Of a stretch of 64,000 bases of DNA, positions 1 through 7,950 are shown one piece after another. A program made the translations under genes and the position numbers. Numbering within the stretch: position 1 is the first letter of the stretch; each line of letters starts with the position of its first letter. The notes under the pieces were generated by a model. The model had not been told where the DNA came from. It did not search any database and saw only the letters and a list, made by a program, of their open reading frames with translations. This DNA comes from Chthonomonadales bacterium (GTDB lineage Bacteria; Armatimonadota; Chthonomonadetes; Chthonomonadales; CAJBBX01): the NCBI GenBank assembly GCA_020849275.1, contig JADLGO010000057.1, positions 1-64,000 of the forward strand, read 5' to 3'.

Positions 1-168
1 CAGCGGAGCGGTAAGCTTGTCCTCCTGCTCGCGCGTCATGCCGCTCGATCCGGCGCGCTTGTAGAAGAAGGCGAAGATCACCACTGCCGCCACGATGAGG
101 ACGACGGCCGTGATCAGCAGCGTTCGCTGCCGCTGCGGATCCGGCGTGCTGCTTGCGTTGACGGGCAT
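1..168 (-). CDS. Single-pass membrane protein, 3' end outside window
   Basis: Partial gene read on the minus strand from an ATG whose complement is at 166-168; 56 codons lie inside the window and the rest is beyond base 1. The protein opens with a short polar N-terminus (P-V-N-A-S-S-T-P-D-P), then a hydrophobic stretch of about 20 residues (roughly 17-36, L-L-I-T-A-V-V-L-I-V-A-A-V-V-I-F-A-F-F), followed by Y-K-R and a charged segment. That layout suggests an N-in single transmembrane anchor with the bulk of the protein missing here. Codon use matches the neighbours. No family can be named from this fragment. It is divergent from the downstream plus-strand gene. Confidence 0.6.
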   Translation of the reverse strand, partial: MPVNASSTPDPQRQRTLLITAVVLIVAAVVIFAFFYKRAGSSGMTREQEDKLTAPL

Positions 169-575
169 GGCCGGTACGTCGTGCCTTTCCTCCCTCGCGT
201 GGAGGGCTTGCGGGTCGGACGCCTGGCGACGGGCGCGGCGACCGGGTGCGTGCGCGGCGCCGACGACGAGGACTGCGAGCGCGCAACGCGGCGCATGGAG
301 AGGGTCGCCGTCCCGCGCAAGGGCGCCCCCCGATTGCCGACGAGCCCGTCGCGAGGCTACTGGAAGACCCTAGAGCAGGCGGCGCGAACAACGGGCGCGC
401 ACACACGGCACGAGTCGGACAGCCTGACCCGTCATCAACAGGTTCGCGCGTCGCGCAGCCCACCTTGCGTGGTTAAGCCATTATGGGTGTTCGGGCAGTC
501 ATTTGTCAATGGATGGATGAGCCGAGCATACCGGGATGTGACCATGACCGCCCGGAGGCATGGAAGGAGGCGAGC
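169..575. other. Divergent intergenic region, no gene seen
   Basis: About 400 bp between two divergent genes. Open frames here lack coding character. A weak sigma70-like element for the plus-strand gene can be proposed (TTGTCA at 503-508, CATACC at 527-532, 18 bp spacer), but the -10 is poor. Confidence 0.4.
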
Positions 576-1676
576 GTGAGACGATGGGCGATTGCGGCCC
601 TGGCGGGCGCGGCGGCAGCCCTCGCGGCGGCCGGCGTGGCAGACGCCGATGTGCCGCGAGTGGCCGCCGTGGAGAACCGCGGCCTGCTGTTCACCGATAA
701 CGACGCTGGCATTAGCGGGATGGACGCCGGCTACTCGCTGCCGATCGGCGATCGTACCCTGTGGCTGTTCGGCGACGCCTTCCTGCTGGCCCGCCGCGAT
801 CCGGCGCGCCCGTACGTGGGGGGCGTCAGCAACGGAGGCCTCCTGGTGGCGCGCGGCCGCGGCGCGGCTCCGCTTCGGCGCTACGCGATCCTCGCCGACC
901 CGGCCACCGGCCTGGCCCGCCCCGTCCTTCCCTACCTGCCAGGCGAGGACCAGACCACGCGCGTCTGGCCGATGGGCGGCTGGTACGACGCGGCGGCGCG
1001 CCGCGCCTACCTCTACTACGCCGTCGTGCGCACCAGCGGCTCTGGCCCGCTCGACTTTCGTCTGAAGGGCCACGGCCTCGCCGCGGCCAATGCGCGCGCC
1101 CCGGAGCGACTGGCCTTCGAGCGCCTGCCCGGCCCGGGCGGCGCGGCGCTCTGGTGGGGCCCGGGGGGCCGGGTCTTCGGCGCCGCCGTCGCCCATCGCG
1201 CGGGCGACCGCTGGCTCTATGTGGCCGGCGTCTCGACCGGCCCCGGCCCCAACCGCGCCGCCATGGCCCGCGTTACCGCGGAGCGCATCGCCGACCCGAA
1301 TGCCTACGAGTACTTCGCCGGCGCTCCCGAGAGCCCCCGATGGACGCGCGACCCCTCGGAGGCGGCCGATGTGGCGGGCCTGGGCGACCTCAGCGAGGCA
1401 TCGATCACCTGGAACGACTACCTGGGCGGCTGGCTCGCCGTGCACTCGGTCGGCATCAGCGAGAAGGCCGTCCTCTGCCTGGCGTCTCGGCCCTGGGGCC
1501 CATACCGCGCGATCGCCACCATCGGGACCCCTCACCAGGCCTTCGCGAAGGCCTTCTGCTACGCCGCAAAGGAGCACCCGGAGCTCGCCGAGGAGGGCGG
1601 CCGCGTCGTCTACATCACCTACGTCGACAGCGGCCGCTACTGGCTCCACCTCCTCCGGGTAACCCTGGCGCGGTGA
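576..1676 (+). CDS. Secreted DUF4185 domain-containing protein
   Basis: 366-residue protein. The start is GTG at 576 because a textbook SD (GGAAGGAGG, 562-570) lies 5 nt upstream; longer in-frame extensions would run through the promoter region. The N-terminus V-R-R-W followed by an Ala-rich core ending A-D-A is a signal peptide. The mature part has the DUF4185 pattern: an opening strand with F-T-D-N-D-A-G, then L-W-L-F-G-D, a repeated Trp/Tyr-rich blade-like layout (V-W-P-M-G-G-W-Y, A-L-W-W-G-P-G-G), and a W-N-D-Y-L-G-G-W-L strand near the end. The family is poorly characterised and looks like a beta-propeller of the glycosidase (GH43/GH117-like) kind; enzymatic activity is not established. 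It converges with the beta-helix gene, whose stop lies 30 bp downstream. Confidence 0.75.
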   Translation: MRRWAIAALAGAAAALAAAGVADADVPRVAAVENRGLLFTDNDAGISGMDAGYSLPIGDRTLWLFGDAFLLARRDPARPYVGGVSNGGLLVARGRGAAPLRRYAILADPATGLARPVLPYLPGEDQTTRVWPMGGWYDAAARRAYLYYAVVRTSGSGPLDFRLKGHGLAAANARAPERLAFERLPGPGGAALWWGPGGRVFGAAVAHRAGDRWLYVAGVSTGPGPNRAAMARVTAERIADPNAYEYFAGAPESPRWTRDPSEAADVAGLGDLSEASITWNDYLGGWLAVHSVGISEKAVLCLASRPWGPYRAIATIGTPHQAFAKAFCYAAKEHPELAEEGGRVVYITYVDSGRYWLHLLRVTLAR

Positions 1677-1706
1677 CGGCGCGCCAGCCGGGGCCGGTCC
1701 GCGCGC

Positions 1707-3059
1707 TCAGGCCGTCGTGTTGAGCCCGATCTGCGCTCCCTCGGCGCGGTTGGTGATGCGCTCGCCGCCGCGGAGCCGATTGCCCACCACCACGGCCGAC
1801 TTCACGGCCGCGTCGATCTCGATCTGCGGCTTGCCGGGCGCCATGAAGTCGCAGCCCATCACGGTCACTCCGCTGCACCGCGCCCGAATGCAGGGCGTGC
1901 CGGCCGTAGCGATGGCCCAATCCGAGAAGTGGCAGCCGTTGAAGCTGACGTTGCCGGCGCCGGCCAGATCGGCGTGCCAGTCGGTCGTCTCGATCGGCCA
2001 GAAACCGCAGTTGCTGAACTTGACGGGCCCCGAGTTGCTCTCGGCCACCCGCACGCCGGCCATGAACTGCCCGTTCGTGAAGGCGATGCCGGCGTGCGCC
2101 TGGCAATCCTCCACCAGGACGGCCAGCGGGCCCACGTCCGAGCCGCACTGAGTCAGCACCGTGTTGCCCGGACCGTGCGCCAGCTTCGTGAAGCGAAATC
2201 CCACCGAGTACATGATGCAGAAGCAGTTCACCATGTACTCCCAGTCGGTCTTGGCCAGGATGAAGCCTTCGCCCTCCTCGCGCATCAGTTTCATCACGGG
2301 ATCGGACATGCTCCACCACGGGTTCCAGTGAACGTCCTCGATGCGGCCGATGTCGTAGATCTGGTCGACCAGGATACCGCGGCGCAGCGGCTGGCCGTGC
2401 ACGCAGCGGATGAGGTGTCTCTCGCTGGTGCTCGTATCGATCCCGTTGTACGGGTTCAGCAGTTCCGTGTCGAGCACCGCCGGGTTCTTGCCGCGCATGG
2501 CCACCGTCCAGGGGTAGGGCTTCGGCCGAGCCTTCGGGTCCTGGTCGGGGTAGTAGACCACGACGCCCTTGAGCGTCGCGTCCGTGTTGAGGGTGATGAA
2601 CGGCGGCCCGTCCTCGCTTCCCGCGCCGCCGGTGACGAACAGCGTCGTACCGTCGTCGCCGGGCTTCGGAGTGTTGGCGTCGCGAATGCCGTTGTGCGCG
2701 GGCACCGCCTGGAAGGAGCCGACCAGCGAGGTGGCTACCGGCACGTTCAGACTTCCGCGAAACAGGTAGCGCCCCGGCGGCGCGTAGACCTCGCCGCCAC
2801 CGGACTTGCCGAGATCATCAAGCGCGCGCTGAAACGCGGCGGTCTCGTCGGCCTGGCCGTCGCCCTTGGCGCCGAAGTCCGTCACGTCGCGCCACCCCGC
2901 GGCCCCGCGAGCCGCTGCCTGAATGCCCATCGCGCTCCCCCCTTCGCCGGCGGCGGACTCCGCGCCGGCGCGACGCGCTCCGCCCAGCGAGGCGGCCATC
3001 CCGAGTACGCCGGTGCCCAGCAGCCGGCGGCGAGACAGGTTCGAGCCTGAGTCGGCCAT
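1707..3059 (-). CDS. Tat-exported pectate-lyase-superfamily (right-handed beta-helix) protein
   Basis: 450-residue protein starting at ATG 3059, with SD GGAGGGAGGAG a few bases upstream on the minus strand. The N-terminus holds a twin-arginine signal (S-R-R-R-L-L-G) and a hydrophobic stretch, so it is probably folded before export. The mature domain begins with [18 protein letters not shown], the signature of the Pectate_lyase_3 family, followed by [10 protein letters not shown] and parallel beta-helix repeats rich in C-x-F / N-G-x-F turns ([16 protein letters not shown]). These proteins usually act on, or bind, polysaccharides. Catalytic residues cannot be assigned by eye, so substrate and reaction (lyase, hydrolase or epimerase) remain open. 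Confidence 0.8.
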   Translation of the reverse strand: MADSGSNLSRRRLLGTGVLGMAASLGGARRAGAESAAGEGGSAMGIQAAARGAAGWRDVTDFGAKGDGQADETAAFQRALDDLGKSGGGEVYAPPGRYLFRGSLNVPVATSLVGSFQAVPAHNGIRDANTPKPGDDGTTLFVTGGAGSEDGPPFITLNTDATLKGVVVYYPDQDPKARPKPYPWTVAMRGKNPAVLDTELLNPYNGIDTSTSERHLIRCVHGQPLRRGILVDQIYDIGRIEDVHWNPWWSMSDPVMKLMREEGEGFILAKTDWEYMVNCFCIMYSVGFRFTKLAHGPGNTVLTQCGSDVGPLAVLVEDCQAHAGIAFTNGQFMAGVRVAESNSGPVKFSNCGFWPIETTDWHADLAGAGNVSFNGCHFSDWAIATAGTPCIRARCSGVTVMGCDFMAPGKPQIEIDAAVKSAVVVGNRLRGGERITNRAEGAQIGLNTTA

Positions 3060-3512
3060 GGTGCTCCTCCCTCCAGTGTCGACTTCGACGCCGCGCGTCC
3101 CCCTCCTTGCCCCGGACGGAGCACTCGCCGATCGGCCGACGCGTTGGGCCCGAAACTGGCCGCGACACGCGGGGCGCCAGGGAGGATGGCAGCGCGCGAG
3201 CTCCCTTCTGGGCGGCGCGCGGGCCGCGCGCCGCCCCGGTCAAACCCAACGGCGCCAACGCCCGCACGGCGAGTCGGAATCGGGCCGGATTCGGCCCTTG
3301 ACAGGACGGGGCCGCCGTGTCACACTGTACCTGCCGTGTCAGTGCGGGCGCTGCCGTCCGCGCGACACCACGACCCTCGTTCGGCGCCGGCGTGCACGGC
3401 GCACGACGCACATCCCGCTGTCGCGGACGGCGCAGCCCGCGGAGCCGCCAGACCCTCTCGCGGCGCCGATGCGCGCCCCATCCGCAGAGCGACGCAGAAA
3501 GGACGGACGACC
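3060..3512. other. Divergent intergenic region upstream of prepilin gene
   Basis: A 453-bp stretch between the minus-strand beta-helix gene and the plus-strand prepilin gene. No convincing reading frame. It contains one good promoter candidate (listed separately) and otherwise only GC-rich sequence. Confidence 0.5.
3298..3326 (+). promoter_or_regulatory. Candidate sigma70 promoter for the prepilin gene
   Basis: Perfect -35 TTGACA (3298-3303), a 17-bp spacer and -10 CACACT (3321-3326) preceded by an extended TG (3318-3319). The -10 is weak, so the extended motif may compensate. It would give a leader of about 180 nt before the GTG at 3513. Confidence 0.45.
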
Positions 3513-4373
3513 GTGTCGCAGCGGAAAGCCTTCACCCTCATCGAGCTTCTCGTCGTCATCGCGATCATCGCGATCCTTGCCGCCATCCTCTTTCCGGTCT
3601 TCGCGCAGGCGCGCGCAAAGGCTCGACAGGCGAGTTGTTTGAGCAACTATAAGCAGACAAGCCTGGCGATCCTGATGTACTCCCAGGACTACGACGAGTT
3701 GTTCCCACAGGCCAGCCCGATCTACAACGGCAACTGGACCGGCGGCAACGCCCCGATCTTCGTGACGACACCGCCGAACCTGCGCGGCTCGACGGTCTCC
3801 GCCATCCGACTCGCACAGTGGACCGTCACGACGCAGCCGTACACGAAGAACTACGACATCTTGAACTGCCCCTCGACCATCGACTGGCTAATTAGCACCG
3901 GTGCGACCAACTTCGCGCCGCCGCGCATCGCCCAGTCCATGAACGGCCTGCTCAACAGCTACCCGCAGGCTGGCGTGGTCTCGGCGTCCGCATGCATTCT
4001 GACATGGAACGGCTTCGAGCAGAGCGGCCCCGTCGGCTACACGCACGCCAACCCGCTTCTGGACTGCCCGGACCCGAACGCAGCCTGCGTCTACGTGCCG
4101 GCGGGGTCCGCGTGCGGGTCCGGCAACGGCGGCACCGACAGCATCCTGGTCTACGGCGGCCAGCCGAGCTACAGCGTCTGGGTGCACGGCAGCGGCGACA
4201 ACCGCGTCTACGCCGACGGACATGCCAAGTGGGTGGCTCTGCACGGAGGTTGGGAGACCGACGCGTTCGCGTCCACCAGCAGCACGGACGGTAGCATCGT
4301 CTCCGGTGGATACTACAGCACCTGGTATGATGGCTGCCACAGCTGGCTGTTCCGGCCGGACTACCAGCCGTAG
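3513..4373 (+). CDS. Prepilin-like H-X9-DG protein
   Basis: 286-residue protein. Start is GTG 3513 with a partial SD (AAAGGA, 3498-3503). The N-terminus [17 protein letters not shown] is a class III (type IV prepilin) signal: cleavage is expected between Ala and Phe, and Glu5 of the mature chain is present. The hydrophobic helix continues into [13 protein letters not shown], typical of the DUF1559-like pseudopilins that are abundant in Planctomycetes and Armatimonadota. Near the C-terminus is an H-X9-DG motif ([12 protein letters not shown]). It would be processed by a prepilin peptidase not in this window and could be assembled by the pilus machinery at 56.6-62.6 kb. A small lipoprotein follows 20 bp downstream. 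Confidence 0.85.
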   Translation: MSQRKAFTLIELLVVIAIIAILAAILFPVFAQARAKARQASCLSNYKQTSLAILMYSQDYDELFPQASPIYNGNWTGGNAPIFVTTPPNLRGSTVSAIRLAQWTVTTQPYTKNYDILNCPSTIDWLISTGATNFAPPRIAQSMNGLLNSYPQAGVVSASACILTWNGFEQSGPVGYTHANPLLDCPDPNAACVYVPAGSACGSGNGGTDSILVYGGQPSYSVWVHGSGDNRVYADGHAKWVALHGGWETDAFASTSSTDGSIVSGGYYSTWYDGCHSWLFRPDYQP

Positions 4374-4393
4374 CGACAGGAGACCGAGACCGC

Positions 4394-4576
4394 ATGACTC
4401 GCACGATCGCCCGGGTCGTCCTCCTGCTCCTCGCGACGGGCGCGCTGACGACCGTCCTTGGATGCGCCTCGAAGGAGAAGGTGAAAACTGCGCCGCCAGC
4501 CCCGGACAGCATGGGGCGGATGCCGGGTACGACGCAGGGCTCCACGTCGCGCACCGCGACTCCCCAGACCGAGTAG
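4394..4576 (+). CDS. Small lipoprotein
   Basis: 60-residue protein starting at ATG 4394, with AGGAG at 4378-4382. The N-terminus (M-T-R-T-I-A-R) is followed by a hydrophobic core and the lipobox V-L-G-C, predicting lipidation by Lgt/Lsp. The mature chain is about 36 residues, polar and rich in Thr, Ser and Pro, with no domain. It follows the prepilin by 20 bp and precedes a strong hairpin terminator, so the two are probably one transcript. Function unknown; small lipoproteins next to H-X9-DG pseudopilins may belong to the same export or assembly process, but that is inference. Confidence 0.7.
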   Translation: MTRTIARVVLLLLATGALTTVLGCASKEKVKTAPPAPDSMGRMPGTTQGSTSRTATPQTE

Positions 4577-4590
4577 GGCGGGTCTTGTCG

Positions 4591-4632
4591 AAGGGGCCCG
4601 GAGCACGCCTGCCGGCGTGCTCCGGGCCCCTT
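4591..4632 (+). terminator. Hairpin terminator after the lipoprotein gene
   Basis: Perfect 18-bp inverted repeat (4591-4608 with 4615-4632) around a 6-nt loop, 14 bp after the stop codon. There is no long U tract, as is common in GC-rich genomes. Confidence 0.8.
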
Positions 4633-5011
4633 GCGCGCGCCGACCGCTTCTCCGTCTCCTCGGGCCCTCCGTCACTCCCCACTCCCGCAGGCGCGGGCTG
4701 GGCGCATCCGGCCCGCCCCGCGCGCCGGGAAGCCGCGCCTCGCGACCGCCAGAAGAGCGATTTCCGAGAAGCCGCCAGCCGTCCCGTCGAGCTAGAATCC
4801 CCTCGCCACGCTTGCGATAGGGAGGGGAGACGCACCGGGGGCGCCATCGTTTGGGGGGCCGACGACCTCTCCCTGCCCTTCCCGCCCCGCCGGCGACGAG
4901 CCAACGCCGTTGGCCCTCCCACGGACCCGCGTCGCGGGCCAGGGTGGCGCCCGCCCGGCGATGGGGCTGACCGCGAGCCTGCCGCGACGCGGCTCGCACT
5001 GGAGAACGCAG
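4633..5011. other. Intergenic, no gene seen
   Basis: About 380 bp between the terminator hairpin and the next gene. Frames on both strands are Arg/Pro-rich noise. Nothing else recognisable. Confidence 0.4.
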
Positions 5012-5386
5012 ATGAGATCGTTCGTGCAGACGTCATCGTATCGCGGTCTGCTTCTCGTGGTGGCCGCGCTGACCGCGCTCCTCTATGCGACGGGCCAGAC
5101 GGGCCGCCGCGAGGCGGCGCTCCGGCGCTCCATCGCCAGCAGCCTCGATATGCGACTGCCCGACCCGAGCTGGAGCGACGTTCGGGAGCGGATCGACGAT
5201 ATGAGGTTTCGCGCGAACCGCTACGGCCGCGTATCGCGAGCTTATGCGCGTCTCTATCTCGCCACACGCGCGGCGGAGGATGCCAGGCGTGCTCGCGGCC
5301 GCGAGGCGGCCGCCGTTCGGAGGGCGCGCAAGATCCCGCCGATGGCGCCCGTGATGGCGGCCGCCCGCGAGAGGCTCTCCGGCTGA
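5012..5386 (+). CDS. Hypothetical membrane-anchored protein
   Basis: 124-residue protein. ATG 5012 is chosen over upstream in-frame codons because GGAG (5001-5004) precedes it and the upstream extension lacks coding character. The N-terminus is M-R-S-F-V-Q-T-S-S-Y-R-G, then a hydrophobic segment (about residues 12-27) and a basic, alpha-helical, Arg/Ala-rich tail of about 90 residues with many Arg-Ala-x-x-Tyr/Arg spacings. This could be a single-pass anchor with a cytoplasmic or periplasmic basic helix. No family recognised. It converges with hpnI, whose stop is 14 bp downstream. Confidence 0.5.
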   Translation: MRSFVQTSSYRGLLLVVAALTALLYATGQTGRREAALRRSIASSLDMRLPDPSWSDVRERIDDMRFRANRYGRVSRAYARLYLATRAAEDARRARGREAAAVRRARKIPPMAPVMAAARERLSG

Positions 5387-5399
5387 GGCGGGCCGCTCA

Positions 5400-6560
5400 T
5401 CACCGGGCGCGACGCGGGCGGCCCTCCACGGGGAGGAGCCGCCCGCCGCGCCCGAGGCGCATCGCCTCCCCCCTCCATTCGATCCGGCTTCCAACCATGC
5501 CGCCGGTCCACAGCGCGAACGCCAGCAGGTCACTCACCGGCAGCAGCGGCAGCCGCCGAACTGCGCCGCCATCGCCAAGGCAACGCGCGCCGATCCATGT
5601 CGCGGCGGCCGCCCGCAACGTGAACGAGGCTGCCGCCGCGGCCCATGCCGCGGGCGCGAAGCCGGACGCGGCCACCAGCAGCAGGCCGAGGACCGCGGTG
5701 TGCGTCACTACGCTGCCGGCCACCCCGGCCGGCCGCACCGCGCGCATGGTGCGCGCCCAGCGCAGGCGCCGCCGCCACATCGCGCACAGCGGCACGCTCC
5801 CCAGAACATCGTCAACCACGTAGTCCGAAAGCACGACCCGATGCCCCGCCGCGTGGGTCCGCCATCCGAGCAGGTAGTCGTCCGCGAGCTCATCGACGAG
5901 CGCCTCAAAGCCGCCGATCTCGTCGAGCACGCGCCGGCGGATCGCGATGCTAGAGCCGAACGCGAAGCGCATCCCCTCCAGCCGTCGCGCCAGCAGTACA
6001 CTGGGCGCGAAGTCGGCGGCGATGCCGCCGGCCTCGAGCACGGAGCCGAGCCCGCGCACCCGCGCGCCACGGTAGAGGCAGGTGACCAGGCCGACCCGCG
6101 GGTCGCGGAACGGCGCGGCGACGCGGGCGAGGTAATCGGGTCGCACGCGCATGTCGCTGTCGCTCAGCACCAGCGTGTCGTGACGGGCGGCGCTGAGCAT
6201 ACCCGCGAGGTTGCTCACCTTGCGGTTGGCTCCGAGGGCCTCGCCGCCGGCCACGACGGCGATGTCGACCGCCGGGTAGGCCTCGCGAAGCCGGCGCGCC
6301 GCGACCAGCGCGGGATCGGCGGGGTCAAAGGCCCCCAGCACAAGCTGGTGGCAGGCGTGCTCCTGCCGGCAGAAGCTCTCCAGGTTGGCGTACTGCTCGG
6401 GGTCGATGCCGCGCAGCGGCTTGAGCACCGTCACGGGGAGGAGCGGGTCAGGCTCCGGGCGCGGCTCCTGGCGCCAGCGGCGCGCGGCGTCCACGCACAG
6501 CAGCCAGTAAGCCGACGAGCCCGCCAGGGCGAGGCCTAGCGGCCACTCGAGGCCGAGCAC
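5400..6560 (-). CDS. hpnI: HpnI-like GT2/GT21 glycosyltransferase
   Basis: 386-residue membrane glycosyltransferase of the ceramide-glucosyltransferase type, to which HpnI (N-acetylglucosaminyl transfer to bacteriohopanetetrol) belongs. The start is GTG 6560, 10 bp after the EamA stop. Seen: an N-terminal TM anchor, then V-T-V-L-K-P-L-R-G, the D-x-D equivalent D-S-D-M, the acceptor-side D-E-L-A-D-D-Y, and the R-R-L-R-W motif ([Q/R]-x-x-R-W), then C-terminal TM segments. It is the last gene of the hpnK-EamA-hpnI operon. HpnI, HpnK and HpnJ together make the cyclitol ether of composite hopanoids; no HpnJ or squalene-hopene cyclase lies in the window, so the acceptor could also be another lipid. 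Family assignment is firm; the exact substrate is not. Confidence 0.8.
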   Translation of the reverse strand: MLGLEWPLGLALAGSSAYWLLCVDAARRWRQEPRPEPDPLLPVTVLKPLRGIDPEQYANLESFCRQEHACHQLVLGAFDPADPALVAARRLREAYPAVDIAVVAGGEALGANRKVSNLAGMLSAARHDTLVLSDSDMRVRPDYLARVAAPFRDPRVGLVTCLYRGARVRGLGSVLEAGGIAADFAPSVLLARRLEGMRFAFGSSIAIRRRVLDEIGGFEALVDELADDYLLGWRTHAAGHRVVLSDYVVDDVLGSVPLCAMWRRRLRWARTMRAVRPAGVAGSVVTHTAVLGLLLVAASGFAPAAWAAAAASFTLRAAAATWIGARCLGDGGAVRRLPLLPVSDLLAFALWTGGMVGSRIEWRGEAMRLGRGGRLLPVEGRPRRAR

Positions 6561-6570
6561 GCGCGCGCCC

Positions 6571-6951
6571 TCAGCCTCCGCGACCGACGACGACCACGCC
6601 GGCCACGATCAGGAGCGTACCGATCCACCGCGACATCGTGACGGTCTCGCCCAGGAAGAAGTGCGCGAAGATGGCGCCGAGGAGATAGCTGACGGCGGTG
6701 AGGGGAAGCACGTAGCTGAGATCGGCCCACGAGAGCGCAAGGGCGTAGAGCACGTAGAACGTCGCCATCAGGCCGGTGCCGCACAGCACGCGCCAGTCCG
6801 CGGCGGCGGCGAGCGCCAGGCGCAGGCCCGACGCGCCGCCCCGGCCCGCGTGCTTCATTCCGGCGCTCAGCAGCGCCTCGCCCACCGACACGCAGAGGAC
6901 CGCGGCGAAGACGAGGGCCAGGACCTGCGCCTTGCTGATCGTGTGTGCCAC
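6571..6951 (-). CDS. Small four-TM EamA/SMR-like transporter
   Basis: 126-residue protein with four hydrophobic segments, the size of one EamA repeat or of ArnE/ArnF-type flippases. It starts at GTG 6951 with GAGGGG just upstream. Segments visible are near residues 10-30, 47-65, 66-90 and 103-122, with a Y-V-L-P-L-T-A-V-S-Y-L-L-G core and a final A-G-V-V-V-V-G-R-G-G. It lies 27 bp after hpnK and 10 bp before hpnI. By analogy with ArnEF, it may flip the glycosylated lipid or its sugar-lipid donor across the membrane, as a homo- or hetero-oligomer. This role is inferred from size and context only. Confidence 0.75.
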   Translation of the reverse strand: MAHTISKAQVLALVFAAVLCVSVGEALLSAGMKHAGRGGASGLRLALAAAADWRVLCGTGLMATFYVLYALALSWADLSYVLPLTAVSYLLGAIFAHFFLGETVTMSRWIGTLLIVAGVVVVGRGG

Positions 6952-6978
6952 ATGCCCCTCGCTTCTTGCCGCGCCGAC

Positions 6979-7815
6979 TCAGCTAAGGTCCGCGTAGGTG
7001 GCGAGGCGAAGACCGTGCGCTTCCACCGCCTGGCGCACCTCCGGCGAGAGCAGCGCGTCAAGGTCCGCGTCCATGTCGGCCGGGCCGCGGGGCAGGGACC
7101 GGGCGTGGCGGCTCCCGGGATGGAAGTATACCTCGTTCGTCGCGCCCTCCAGACGGCCCAACAGCCGAGCGACGTAGGCGCGGTCCATCTGGCCCGTGCG
7201 CAGGTGGCCGTAGACGCGGTCGGGCGCCGAGAAGCCGCGTCCCGCCAGGGTGCGCAGGCAGCGCCGGCGCATCGCGCGCAGGCAAGCAGCCTCCGCCCGC
7301 CGCGCGAGCGAGGCGCCAGCGCCTGCCACGTCGCGCTCTCCCGGCACACGCACGCGCCGTACGCCGTGCGCCTCGCACTGCCGCAGCAGCGCGTCCCAGA
7401 CGACCGGGTGGATGTGAAGATGCTGGTGGCCGTCAACGTGCGACCAGGGCAGGCCGAGCCGCTCGAACCGCTCGAACTGCGCCTCGACCTCGCGGGCGAC
7501 CTGACGACGGGCCGACCGCGAGAAGAAGCAGACCAGGCCCGCCATCGCGGCCGCCGGCCGGAAGCGCCCACTCGCATCCGCGAGGCGCGCGATCTCGCAG
7601 TGCGGCAGGCAGGCCAGTCCGTCGCTCAGCGCCAGGTGCAGGCCCACGCCCAGGGCCGGACACCCCCGCGCGATGTCGGCGGCTTCGGCGGCGGCGGGCT
7701 CGTTGACCATCAGGCTTGCGGAGGTCAGCACGCCGTCCGCGTGGGTGCGCTCAACGGCCGCGTTCACGCGAGCATCGGCGCCGAAGTCGTCCGCGTTCAT
7801 GATGACGGCCTTCAC
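6979..7815 (-). CDS. hpnK: HpnK-like YdjC/ChbG-family carbohydrate deacetylase
   Basis: 278-residue protein. GTG 7815 is chosen because V-K-A-V-I-M-N-A-D-D-F-G aligns with the normal N-terminus of the family; ATG 7800 is a shorter alternative and the SD is weak. Catalytic and metal features of YdjC-like deacetylases are visible: N-A-D-D-F-G near the start, G-L-H-L-A-L, and S-H-V-D-G-H-Q-H-L-H-I-H-P in the middle; the C-terminal H-P-G is present in Y-F-H-P-G-S. HpnK deacetylates the N-acetylglucosaminyl group that HpnI adds. It is the first gene of a minus-strand operon and diverges from the NodB protein, with which it shares about 135 bp of upstream DNA. Confidence 0.8.
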   Translation of the reverse strand: MKAVIMNADDFGADARVNAAVERTHADGVLTSASLMVNEPAAAEAADIARGCPALGVGLHLALSDGLACLPHCEIARLADASGRFRPAAAMAGLVCFFSRSARRQVAREVEAQFERFERLGLPWSHVDGHQHLHIHPVVWDALLRQCEAHGVRRVRVPGERDVAGAGASLARRAEAACLRAMRRRCLRTLAGRGFSAPDRVYGHLRTGQMDRAYVARLLGRLEGATNEVYFHPGSRHARSLPRGPADMDADLDALLSPEVRQAVEAHGLRLATYADLS

Positions 7816-7880
7816 GGCAGCTAGGTTCGCTGGCGGCCCGCGCCCCTCCTCCGGCACGGCGACGCGGTGGCCAGGGCGGG

Positions 7881-7886
7881 TATAAT
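7881..7886 (+). promoter_or_regulatory. TATAAT -10 box upstream of the NodB gene
   Basis: A perfect TATAAT in otherwise very GC-rich DNA; no convincing -35 at the right distance. It supports a translation start downstream of about base 7893 for the NodB protein. Confidence 0.45.
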
Positions 7887-7950
7887 CCGCCTGACATGCC
7901 GCGCCGCGCCCGCCAGCGCCGTGCGAGACCCGCCGAGAAGTTGCCAGATC

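Noticed and set aside
483-575. Upstream extension of the DUF4185 protein to base 483
   Set aside because: The extension lacks a signal peptide and crosses the likely promoter; the GTG at 576 has a near-perfect SD and yields a proper signal peptide.
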